DNA of 64,000 nt from Streptomyces sp. WM6386 (lineage in GTDB: Bacteria; Actinomycetota; Actinomycetes; Streptomycetales; Streptomycetaceae): NCBI RefSeq assembly GCF_000972385.1, contig NZ_JXTE01000030.1:1-64000 (forward strand). The letters are read 5' to 3'. Each line of letters begins with the position of its first letter. Position 1 is the first letter of the stretch. The notes below the pieces were generated by a model that did not search any database, had not been told where the DNA came from, and saw nothing but the letters and a program-made list of their open reading frames with translations. Below are positions 49,134-57,366 of this stretch, piece after piece. Made by a program: the position numbers and the translations under genes.

Positions 49134-50684
49134 ATGACCCGAGCAACATCGCCCGACCGACGCCGCTTTCTGACCGCCGGGGCCGCCGTGATCGGCGCCG
49201 CCGCCTCCGCCCAGCTGTGGCTGCCGACCACCGCCCGCGCGGCCGGAACGACGTTGCCCGACGGTGTGTTCAGCCTCGGTGTCACCTCCGGCGACCCGCT
49301 GCCCGACGGCATCGTCCTGTGGACCCGGCTCGCCCCCGACCCGCTGAACGGCGGCGGTATGCCCGACGAGGTCGTGCCGGTGGAGTGGGAGCTCGCGGAG
49401 GACGAACGGTTCAGAAAGCCCGTACGCCGGGGCGTGACCCAGGCATGGCCCGAGTACGGGCACAGCGTTCACGTGGATGTACGGCATCTGCGCCCGGGCC
49501 GTACCTACTGGTACCGCTTCCGCACGAGCGGCCAGATCTCGCCCACCGGCCGCACCCGCACCGCCCCCCACCCGCACAGCAAGGGCGGCAGCCTGCGCTT
49601 CGCGCTCGCGTCCTGCCAGAACTACCAGCACGGTTGGTTCACGCCGTACGCCGACATGCTCGCCCAGGACCCCGACTTCGTGCTCTTCGTCGGCGACTAC
49701 ATCTACGAGTCGTCGCCCGCGTCCACGGGCGTACGCCGGCACGAGGGCACGGGGGAGCCGTACACCCTGGTCCAGTACCGCAACCGGTACGCCCAGTACC
49801 GCTCGGACCCGGACCTCGCCGCGATGCACGCCGGCGCCCCCTGGATCGTCACCTTCGACGACCACGAGGTCGACAACGACTTCGCCGGCGAGATCCCGCA
49901 GGACCCCGACAAGCAGTCGCACGACGCCTTCGTGGCCCGGCTCACCGCGGCCTACCAGGCGTACTACGAGCACATGCCGGTCCGCGCGAGCTCGGTGCCC
50001 ACGGGTCCGCACATCCAGATGTACCGCCGCCTGGAGTTCGGCCGGCTCGCCCGCCTCAACGTGCTCGACACCCGGCAGTTCCGCAGCGACCAGGCGACCA
50101 GCCAGGAGGGCGCCCAGGACCCCGCGCTCACCATGCTCGGCGCCGGACAGAAGGAATGGCTCCTGGACGGGCTGCGCGACTCCCCGGCCCGCTGGAACCT
50201 CATCGCCTCGCAGATCATGATGGCCGAGACCGATCTGAAGGTCGGCGAGGGCAAGCTCTGGTACTACGACGCCTGGGACGGCTACCAGGCCGAACGCAAC
50301 CAGCTCATGCGCGAGTTCGAGGATGTCCGCAACCCCGTCGTGTTCACCGGCGACCGCCATCTGACGATGATCAGCGACCTCAAGAAGGACTTCGCCGACC
50401 CGGACTCCGACGTCGTCGGCGCCGAGTTCGTGGGGACGTCCATCTCCAGCAACGGCGACCAGGACCAGGACGCCTTCCGCAAGCAGTGGGACCCGCTGAT
50501 GGCGGACAACCCGCACTGGAAGCTGCTCGACGCCCACCGCGGCTACCACCTCTTCGACGTCGACCGCCACGGCATCGACGCCCGGGTCAGGGTCGTGGAC
50601 ACGGTCCGGCAGCCGACGGCGACGGCGAGCACGCTGGCCACGCTGCGGGTCGAGGCGGATCACCCCGGCGTAGAGCTCGCGTGA
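49134..50684 (+). CDS. phoD: Tat-exported PhoD-type alkaline phosphatase/phosphodiesterase
   Basis: A 516-residue PhoD family enzyme. The N-terminus SPDRRRFLTAGAAVIGAAA is a twin-arginine signal. Metal-site motifs include SGDPLPDGIVLWTRL, LFVGDYIYE, TFDDHEVDNDF and FTGDRHLTM. The metals in PhoD are Ca and Fe. PhoD releases phosphate from mono- and diesters; B. subtilis PhoD can degrade wall teichoic acid, which is of interest beside the wall-polymer genes that follow. The ATG at 49134 has AGGGGAG upstream. No PHO box was recognised in the 182-bp upstream gap. Confidence 0.93.
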   Translation: MTRATSPDRRRFLTAGAAVIGAAASAQLWLPTTARAAGTTLPDGVFSLGVTSGDPLPDGIVLWTRLAPDPLNGGGMPDEVVPVEWELAEDERFRKPVRRGVTQAWPEYGHSVHVDVRHLRPGRTYWYRFRTSGQISPTGRTRTAPHPHSKGGSLRFALASCQNYQHGWFTPYADMLAQDPDFVLFVGDYIYESSPASTGVRRHEGTGEPYTLVQYRNRYAQYRSDPDLAAMHAGAPWIVTFDDHEVDNDFAGEIPQDPDKQSHDAFVARLTAAYQAYYEHMPVRASSVPTGPHIQMYRRLEFGRLARLNVLDTRQFRSDQATSQEGAQDPALTMLGAGQKEWLLDGLRDSPARWNLIASQIMMAETDLKVGEGKLWYYDAWDGYQAERNQLMREFEDVRNPVVFTGDRHLTMISDLKKDFADPDSDVVGAEFVGTSISSNGDQDQDAFRKQWDPLMADNPHWKLLDAHRGYHLFDVDRHGIDARVRVVDTVRQPTATASTLATLRVEADHPGVELA

Positions 50685-50715
50685 GCGGTCGACGATGAAT
50701 TCCGTGTGACGGGAG

Positions 50716-50739
50716 CCTGGGACTCAGCTGTGTCCCAGG
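50716..50739 (+). terminator. Terminator after phoD
   Basis: CCTGGGAC pairs with GTCCCAGG over 8 bp, 8-nt loop, 32 bp after the stop, followed by TCTCTCT. Confidence 0.65.
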
Positions 50740-50785
50740 TCTCTCTCAGTGCAGTCTCAGGAATCCCTCTTACCGTCCCTTGACC

Positions 50786-51979
50786 ATGGAGACGGACTGT
50801 ACGAGACGTGAACCCGCGGCGAACGGCGGCGTGATCCCCCCGCTGCCCGCCGGCACCCGCCTGCTGCACATCGGCCCCCACAAGACCGGGACGACCTCGA
50901 TCCAGGGCGCGATGTTCGCCGTGAAGGACCGGCTCGGCGGGCACGGCGTCGACTGGCCGGCCACCACCCGGCACCCCATGGAGGCCGTGCTGGCGGCCTG
51001 CGCCCGGCCGGGGATGATGGGCGACGCCGACCCCAGCGAGAAACAGTGGCTGCAGCTCGTGGCCAAGGCGCGGGGCGCGGGCCGGCGCACCTCGGTCATC
51101 AGCAGCGAGTTCTTCGCCGACGCCCCCGACGACGCGGCCATCGCACGGATCGTCGAGCAGCTCGGGCGCGAGTCCGTACACATCCTCGTCACCCTGCGCC
51201 CGCTCGCGAAGGTCATGCCCTCGCAGTGGCAGCAGTACGTCCAGAACGGCCTGCGCATGGGCTACGAGGAATGGCTCGAGCACATGCTCAGGAAGGCCCC
51301 CTACGAGAAGCCCAACCCCAGCTTCTGGCACCGCCACCGGCACGACCGGCTCGTCGAGCGCTGGGCCCGGGTGGCCGGCCCGGAGCGGGTCACCGTCGTC
51401 GTGGTGGACGACCGCGACCGGGGCGGACTGATGCGCACCTTCGAGTCGCTGCTCGGGCTGCCGGCGGATCTGCTCCAGGAGGTCCCGGACACCGCGAACC
51501 GTTCCCTGACGCTCGCCGAGACCGAAATGCTGCGGAATCTTAATAGGGAATTCCGCGGCAATGACCTCCCGGAGGAGCTGTATTCCAGGCTCGTACGGCA
51601 CGGCGCGGTGATGCATATGAAGAACACGTGCAGTCCGACCGCGCAGGACGTGAAGATCAGCACCCCGCAGTGGGCCGTCGAGGCCGCGGCGGAGATCGGC
51701 GCCGAGATGGCGCAGCGCATCGGCACCATGGGCGTGCGCGTCCTCGGCGACCCGGCCCTGCTGTCCGCCGTGGCGAAGCCCGCCACGCAGACCCCGGCGG
51801 AACCGCGGATCGCCCCCGAGGTGGCCGCGCAGGCGCTGTACGGAGCGCTCGCCGCGGCCGCCGCCGCGCCGATCCGGAACACGGCGCCGGTCAAGTCGCG
51901 CACCGTGCACCAGACCTCGTCGAAAGAACTCATGAAGGTGCTGGGACACCGCTGCCTGAAGCGGCTGCGGCGGCGCTGA
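50786..51979 (+). CDS. Sulfotransferase-family protein
   Basis: A 397-residue protein with LLHIGPHKTGTTSIQ near residues 26-40, which fits the 5'-phosphosulfate-binding loop of PAPS-dependent sulfotransferases, and VTLRPLAKVMPSQWQQYV, which resembles the 3'-phosphate site (R...S). The rest is soluble, with a basic C-terminus (HRCLKRLRRR). The acceptor is unknown; the neighbouring cell-wall genes suggest a carbohydrate. Around 51520-51620 the codons change (CTT, AAT, AGG, GAA, TAT), unlike the rest of the gene. ATG at 50786; a TTG at 50780 is possible. Confidence 0.75.
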   Translation: METDCTRREPAANGGVIPPLPAGTRLLHIGPHKTGTTSIQGAMFAVKDRLGGHGVDWPATTRHPMEAVLAACARPGMMGDADPSEKQWLQLVAKARGAGRRTSVISSEFFADAPDDAAIARIVEQLGRESVHILVTLRPLAKVMPSQWQQYVQNGLRMGYEEWLEHMLRKAPYEKPNPSFWHRHRHDRLVERWARVAGPERVTVVVVDDRDRGGLMRTFESLLGLPADLLQEVPDTANRSLTLAETEMLRNLNREFRGNDLPEELYSRLVRHGAVMHMKNTCSPTAQDVKISTPQWAVEAAAEIGAEMAQRIGTMGVRVLGDPALLSAVAKPATQTPAEPRIAPEVAAQALYGALAAAAAAPIRNTAPVKSRTVHQTSSKELMKVLGHRCLKRLRRR

Positions 51980-52193
51980 GGGGTACGGTCGTCACACACA
52001 GCAATACAGAACTCGCTGTGGAGTTACTCACAGCAATTCCAGGTACTCGCCACAACGGTCTCCTCAATCACCAGGAGTACAAGGTGAATGACAGATGGCG
52101 CGCACATATGCGGTGGAGGGCGCTCACCTTGCACTGCGGTAACCCCAAGTGGGACCATTTCCGAGTTCCCTGTCGCCCCGAGGTAGGTCATCT

Positions 52194-53693
52194 GTGTCCC
52201 AGCACATCGCCAAGCCCCGTACCACCGCAGTGATCCTGGCCGGCGGTACCGGTCAGCGCGTGGGTCTCTCGATCCCCAAGCAGCTGCTGAAGATCGCCGG
52301 CAAGGCAGTCATCGAGCACACCCTGACCACCTTCGAGAACGCCGACTCGATCGACGACATCATCGTCCTGATGGCGCCGGGCTACGTGCCGGACATAGAG
52401 AAGATCGTGGCCAAGGCCGGCTTCACGAAGGTCAAGAAGGTCATCGAGGGCGGTTCGACCCGGAACGAGACCACCGAGCGCGCCATCGAGGCGCTCGGCG
52501 AGGGCCTGGCCGAGGGCGAGGACCTCAACGTCCTGTTCCACGACGCCGTTCGCCCCCTGCTGGCCCAGCGCGTCATCGACGACTGCGTGGTCGCGCTGGA
52601 GCGCTACCAGGCCGTCGACGTCGCCATCCCGTCCGCGGACACCATCATCGTGACCCGCACCCACGGCGAGGACGGCGAGTTCATCACCGAGATCCCGGAC
52701 CGCTCCCGGCTGCGCCGCGGCCAGACCCCGCAGGCCTTCAAGCTGTCCACGATCAAGCGGGCCTACGAGGTCGCAGCCGGCGACCCCAACTTCCAGGCCA
52801 CGGACGACTGCTCGGTCGTGCTGAAGTACCTGCCGGACGTGCCGATCCACGTCGTCGCGGGCGACGAGTACAACATGAAGGTCACCCAGCCCGTCGACGT
52901 CTTCATCGCCGACAAGCTCTTCCAGCTGGCCTCCACCGCCGCGCCCGAGCAGGTCTCCGAGGAGGCCTACCGCGAGCTGCTGACCGGCAAGACCGTCGTC
53001 GTCTTCGGCGGCTCCTACGGCATCGGCAAGGACATCGCCGAACTCGCCGAGTCCTACGGCTCGAAGGTGTACGCGCTGGGCCGCTCCACCACCGGCACGC
53101 ACGTCGAGAACCCCGAGGAGGTCGACGACGCGCTGTCCAAGGCGTACGCCGAGACCGGGCGCATCGACTACGTCGTCAACACCGCCGGAGTGCTGCGCAT
53201 CGGCAAGCTGGCCGAGACGGACAACGCGACCATCGAGGAAGCGCTGAAGGTCAACTACCTCGCCCCGGTGCAGATCGCACGTTCCAGCTACAAGTACCTG
53301 GCGGAGACCAAGGGCCAGCTGCTGCTCTACACCTCCAGCAGCTACACCCGCGGCCGCGCCGAGTACAGCCTCTACTCCTCGACCAAGGCCGCGATGGTGA
53401 ACCTCACCCAGGCCCTGTCCGACGAGTGGGCCGGCGACGGTGTCCGCGTCAACTGCATCAACCCCGAGCGCACCGCGACCCCGATGCGCACCAAGGCCTT
53501 CGGTCAGGAGCCCTCGGGCACCCTGCTCTCCTCCGAGGCCGTCGCCCGCACCTCGCTCGACGTGCTGCTGTCCGAGCTCACCGGCCATGTGATCGACGTG
53601 CGCCAGCAGGACCCCACGGCCGCCGCGGGCAGGGCCTCCGGGTTCGAGCAGGCACTTGCCAGTGTCCTGGACCGTCAGGACGGCGTGGCATAA
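52194..53693 (+). CDS. Bifunctional cytidylyltransferase / SDR oxidoreductase (candidate CDP-ribitol synthase)
   Basis: A 499-residue fusion. The N-terminal half (about 10-240) is an IspD/TarI-type cytidylyltransferase: VILAGGTGQRVGLSIPKQLL, HDAVRPLL, RGQTPQAF. The C-terminal half (about 260-480) is a short-chain dehydrogenase: VVVFGGSYGIGKDIAELA nucleotide loop, NTAGV, and YSLYSSTK with Tyr and Lys in the catalytic spacing. The same architecture is found in Haemophilus Bcs1, which reduces ribulose 5-phosphate and activates ribitol 5-phosphate as CDP-ribitol. By analogy this supplies CDP-ribitol for the phosphotransferases downstream. GTG start at 52194 with GAGGTAGG upstream; the longer frame to 52149 is less likely. 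Confidence 0.88.
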   Translation: MSQHIAKPRTTAVILAGGTGQRVGLSIPKQLLKIAGKAVIEHTLTTFENADSIDDIIVLMAPGYVPDIEKIVAKAGFTKVKKVIEGGSTRNETTERAIEALGEGLAEGEDLNVLFHDAVRPLLAQRVIDDCVVALERYQAVDVAIPSADTIIVTRTHGEDGEFITEIPDRSRLRRGQTPQAFKLSTIKRAYEVAAGDPNFQATDDCSVVLKYLPDVPIHVVAGDEYNMKVTQPVDVFIADKLFQLASTAAPEQVSEEAYRELLTGKTVVVFGGSYGIGKDIAELAESYGSKVYALGRSTTGTHVENPEEVDDALSKAYAETGRIDYVVNTAGVLRIGKLAETDNATIEEALKVNYLAPVQIARSSYKYLAETKGQLLLYTSSSYTRGRAEYSLYSSTKAAMVNLTQALSDEWAGDGVRVNCINPERTATPMRTKAFGQEPSGTLLSSEAVARTSLDVLLSELTGHVIDVRQQDPTAAAGRASGFEQALASVLDRQDGVA

Positions 53694-53716
53694 TCAACGG
53701 CAATTAGACATCTGCT

Positions 53717-53767
53717 ATTCAGGCCTCTGTGGCTGCCCGTTATCGGAGCATTCGCAGGGGCCTGAAT
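53717..53767 (+). promoter_or_regulatory. Inverted repeat in the leader of the first phosphotransferase gene
   Basis: ATTCAGGCCTCTG (53717-53729) and CAGGGGCCTGAAT (53755-53767) are complementary at 12 of 13 positions with one wobble. It lies 82 bp before the preferred start and contains the alternative GTG 53729. Operator or RNA structure; not determined. Confidence 0.55.
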
Positions 53768-53848
53768 CAGTACCTCTCGCGAATTTCTCACATTTTCGCT
53801 GCATATCAGAACCACACCGGCACTCCCCCTCCAAGAGCAGGTTCCTCT

Positions 53849-55927
53849 GTGATAACCAGAGCCATTCGCGTCGCCCGGGTGGGCAGTGCGGCCGAGCTGG
53901 CCGCGGCGGCCCTCATGATCCTGGGCTTCCCGGCGCTCATGCTGGCCGCGCTCGTCCCGAGCGTTCCCGCCTTCACGGCCGCTGCCGCGGTGACGTACCT
54001 GGCGGACCACTATCTGCACCGCAAGGGCAGCTATCTGATCAACCGCCTGAGCAAGGTGCGCGCGGGTCTGTCGATCCGCTTCCTGATCCGGCAGCTGCTC
54101 CTGGTCCTGCTGCTGGCCCGGCTCGACCTCGCGGACGGCCTGGTCTTCTACGGCGCCGTCGCGTGCTTCATCGCCTTCTACGGTCTGCAGGCCCCGCACG
54201 GCGCGCTGGTCACCCTGATCCGCAACCGCCGCCGGATGCCGGTCGCCACCCGCAACGTCGACCTGAGGTCCCGCATCCGCATCCCGGACGCCCCGCCGCG
54301 CCGTCTGCTCAACCGCTCCGCCGAGAAGATGCTGCACCTGGACCTCGCCGCCGTCATCGGTGTGCTGGTCTCCGCGGCCATGGACGAGACCCTCGCGGCC
54401 TTCGTCGGCATCGGCGCGACGACAGCGCTGGGCACCCTGTACGTCGTCGCGCTCATGCCGTACGTCCGCGGCACCAAGACCCCGCCGAACGCGGAGGTCG
54501 TGCTGGCCGCCGTCGACGACTGGCTGGCCGGCTACCAGCCGGAGACGGTGCTGTACTTCTCCGGCTCCAAGGACTCGGCGTACCAGGTCAACATGTGGCT
54601 GGAAACCATGGAGCAGCTGGACTCCAAGCCGCTGATCATCCTGCGTGAGCGGGCCATCCTGAACAACCTGGCCCCCACCACGGTCCCCGTCGTCTGCGTG
54701 CCCGGAGGGGTGCACCTGATGAACATGGACCTGACCAACGTGCGCGTCGCGCTGTACGCGGCGAACGTCGGCAAGAACATCCACCTGCTGCGCGTCCCGA
54801 CCATGAAGCACGTCTTCATCGGCCACGGCGACAGCGACAAGCTCGCCAGCGTCAACCCGTTCAGCAAGGTGTACGACGAGGTGTGGACCGCCGGCCGTGC
54901 GGGCCGCGACCGCTACGCCATCGCCGACGTCGGCGTCCGTGACGACGACATCGCCGAGGTCGGCCGCCCGCAGCTGGCACCGATCCAGACCTGGCAGGGC
55001 GTCCCCGAGGGTCCCCGCGGCGGAGCCGCTGATGGATACAGCCCGACCGTCCTGTACGCGCCCACCTGGGAGGGCTGGGACGGCGACCCGGGCAACACCT
55101 CGATCGTGCTGGCCGGCGAGAACATCGTGAGGAAGCTGGTGACGGCCGACCCGCCGGTCCGGGTCCTGTACAAGCCGCACCCCTTCACCGGCACCGTCAG
55201 CAAGGAGGCGGGTGCCGCGCACGCGCGGATCACCGCCCTGGTGGAGAAGGCCGCCGCCGAGCGCGCTGGCGACGCCCGTTTCACGGCCGACGCGGCCGCC
55301 CTGACGCAGGCCAAGGCCGACCTCGTCCGGATCGAGGCGCGGATCGCCGAGCTGTCGGGCCGTGGCGGAGACAAGGGCGACGAGGCCGAGGCCACGCGTG
55401 ACGGTGTGATCGATCCAGCGAAGCATGAAGAGATCGCCCGGCTGCGCAACGAGTGGAATGACGCGTACTGGCGCTCGTTCCCCGCTTGGGAGCACCGGGT
55501 CATCACCGGCGCCGAGCCGCGGCTGTACGACTGCTTCAACGTCTCCGACGCGATGGTCTCCGACATCTCCAGCGTGGTCTCCGACTTCATCGCGAGCGGC
55601 AAGCCGTACGCGGTGACGGACTCCGCCGAGCTGGGTGTGGAGGAGTTCAAGCGCCAGAACACCGCGGTGCGCGCCGCCACCATCCTGTCCAACAGCGCGG
55701 CCGAGCTGGGCGGCCTGCTGGACGCGGTCCGTGACCTCGCGGGCGACCCGCTGGCGGAGGACCGCAGGGAGCTCAAGCAGTATCTGCTGGGCCCGGACGA
55801 GCCGAAGTCCATCGAGCAGTTCAACACCGCCGTCGCGAACCTCGCCCTCAAGGCCGAGGCACGCAACGTGGGGCAGGAGTCACGGGCGGCGGCGGCCGGA
55901 GCCACGGAGGCCACGACCAAGGCCTGA
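53849..55927 (+). CDS. Membrane CDP-glycerol/ribitol phosphotransferase (TagF/TarL-like), copy 1
   Basis: A protein of about 692 residues. The N-terminal third has about four to six hydrophobic segments, then a GT-B-like CDP-glycerol:poly(glycerophosphate) transferase domain with the family motifs FIGHGDSDKLASVNPF, VLYAPTWEGWDGDPGNTS, YKPHPFTG and SDISSVVSDFIASGKPYAV. It adds glycerol- or ribitol-phosphate to a wall polymer. The frame opens at GTG 53729, but 53729-53848 has low third-position GC and an inverted repeat, so GTG 53849 (VITRAIRVARVGS) is preferred. It resembles the second copy at 57344-59533 in architecture. A very strong terminator follows. Confidence 0.88.
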   Translation: MITRAIRVARVGSAAELAAAALMILGFPALMLAALVPSVPAFTAAAAVTYLADHYLHRKGSYLINRLSKVRAGLSIRFLIRQLLLVLLLARLDLADGLVFYGAVACFIAFYGLQAPHGALVTLIRNRRRMPVATRNVDLRSRIRIPDAPPRRLLNRSAEKMLHLDLAAVIGVLVSAAMDETLAAFVGIGATTALGTLYVVALMPYVRGTKTPPNAEVVLAAVDDWLAGYQPETVLYFSGSKDSAYQVNMWLETMEQLDSKPLIILRERAILNNLAPTTVPVVCVPGGVHLMNMDLTNVRVALYAANVGKNIHLLRVPTMKHVFIGHGDSDKLASVNPFSKVYDEVWTAGRAGRDRYAIADVGVRDDDIAEVGRPQLAPIQTWQGVPEGPRGGAADGYSPTVLYAPTWEGWDGDPGNTSIVLAGENIVRKLVTADPPVRVLYKPHPFTGTVSKEAGAAHARITALVEKAAAERAGDARFTADAAALTQAKADLVRIEARIAELSGRGGDKGDEAEATRDGVIDPAKHEEIARLRNEWNDAYWRSFPAWEHRVITGAEPRLYDCFNVSDAMVSDISSVVSDFIASGKPYAVTDSAELGVEEFKRQNTAVRAATILSNSAAELGGLLDAVRDLAGDPLAEDRRELKQYLLGPDEPKSIEQFNTAVANLALKAEARNVGQESRAAAAGATEATTKA

Positions 55928-55941
55928 CCAACTCGCCGTCA

Positions 55942-55990
55942 AAAAGGGCCCTGTTTTCGAGGAATGATCCTCGAAAACAGGGCCCTTTTA
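55942..55990 (+). terminator. Strong perfect hairpin terminator
   Basis: A 22-bp perfect stem (55942-55963 with 55968-55989), loop ATGA, with an A-rich 5' side and TTTT at the end of the 3' side. It may serve both strands. Confidence 0.95.
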
Positions 55991-56151
55991 CGTACGTCAT
56001 GACAGACGCGTTCCCAGTGGTCGTGACCTGCGCCACAAAAGAGCTATAAGCAGGCAACCGCTTCCCGTCCTCGTCCGTCTACTAAGTTGCGAATAAACCA
56101 ATACGGGGGGAATGCCCTATGACCAAGGGTTCCTCATGATCTGGGGGAAGT

Positions 56152-57366
56152 GTGACCGTGACGCAGCCTGATGTGACCGTGATCATCGGGGCGTACGACG
56201 CGATGCCGTACCTGGTCGAGTGCCTCGCGTCCGTCGAGGCCCAGACCATCGACCACGCGCGCATCGAGGTCATCGCGGTAGACGACGGCTCCACGGACGG
56301 TACCGGCGCGTGCCTGGAGGAGTTCGCGGACCGCGCCGACATGCCGGTCACGGTGATCCGCCAGGACAACTCCGGCGGCCCCAGCGGCCCGCGCAACGTC
56401 GGCCTGGACAAGGCCGCCGGACGCTACGTGTTCTTCCTGGACGCCGACGACCGGCTCGGCCCCGAGGCCCTGGAGCGGATGGTCGCGATGGCCGACCGCA
56501 ACGGCACCGACGTGGTCCTCGGCCACGTCGAGGGCATCAACCGCAAGCCGCCGCAGTCGATGTGGGGGCAGACGCTGGAGCGCACCGACGTCTGGTCGTC
56601 CAACATCAAGTTCACGCTGAGCGCGCAGAAGCTGTTCCGCCGCGACCTGCTGGACCGTCACGGCATGCGGTTCGACGAGTCGTTGTGGACCGGCGAGGAC
56701 GCTCTGTTCACCATGGAGGCCTATCTGCGGGCCGACGGCGTCTCCCTGATCGACGACTACACCTGCTACTACCTGGTCGGCCGCGAGGACGGCAAGCACG
56801 TGACGAAGAGCGGGAGCTACACCCTGCGCTTCGACTCCGCGCGCGCCCTGATGAACCTGATCGCGGAGATGGTCCCGGCGGGCCCGCGGCGCGACATGCT
56901 CATGGTCAGGCCCTTCCTCGTCACGCTGCTTCCGCAGTTCGGCCCGAGATACCTGCGGGACAGCGAGGAGGTCCGACGGCACAAGCTCGAGCTGGCCAAG
57001 CCCCTGATGGACGCCTACTGGACCGACGAGGTCGCCCGCCGACTCAGGGTCGACGAGCGCCTGCGCCTCCATCTGGTGGCCGAGGAGCGGCCCGAAACCC
57101 TCGCGGACGTCCTGGAGTTCCTGCGGGCCAAGAAGCAGGCCGCCGCGCTGCTGGAGAAGCGCGGCCGCCGCCTGTATCTCGCCTACCCCCACTTCCGCGA
57201 CGCCGCCGTCGGCATCCCCGACTCCGTCTACCTCGCCGAACCGCGCGAGGCCCGGGCGTTCCCGGGGTACCGGGAGGGCGGGCTCGACTCCTTCGTCCGA
57301 CGGGCGCTGCGCAAGGCCCGCCGGATGCTGCCGGCCCGGAACGTCAGACCGACGGCGGTGGCGTGA
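56152..57366 (+). CDS. GT2-family glycosyltransferase, TarP/TarS-like
   Basis: A 404-residue protein. The GT-A domain has VTVIIGAYDAMPYLVECLASVEAQT, AVDDGSTDGTGACL, SGGPSGPRNVGLDKAAGRYVFFLDADDRLG, and TGEDALFTMEAYLRADG (acceptor-side catalytic Asp). The phrase GPSGPRNVG is typical of enzymes that glycosylate wall teichoic acid, such as TarP and TarS, in which the GlcNAc acceptor is ribitol. C-terminal residues are helical and basic. Acceptor here is inferred from neighbours. GTG start with CTGGGGGAA upstream. Its 3' end overlaps the convergent gene by 23 bp. Confidence 0.82.
   Translation: MTVTQPDVTVIIGAYDAMPYLVECLASVEAQTIDHARIEVIAVDDGSTDGTGACLEEFADRADMPVTVIRQDNSGGPSGPRNVGLDKAAGRYVFFLDADDRLGPEALERMVAMADRNGTDVVLGHVEGINRKPPQSMWGQTLERTDVWSSNIKFTLSAQKLFRRDLLDRHGMRFDESLWTGEDALFTMEAYLRADGVSLIDDYTCYYLVGREDGKHVTKSGSYTLRFDSARALMNLIAEMVPAGPRRDMLMVRPFLVTLLPQFGPRYLRDSEEVRRHKLELAKPLMDAYWTDEVARRLRVDERLRLHLVAEERPETLADVLEFLRAKKQAAALLEKRGRRLYLAYPHFRDAAVGIPDSVYLAEPREARAFPGYREGGLDSFVRRALRKARRMLPARNVRPTAVA

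Noticed and set aside
53729..53848. 40-residue N-terminal extension of phosphotransferase copy 1
   Set aside because: Third positions are poor in GC and the alternative GTG lies inside an inverted repeat; not excluded, but less likely.
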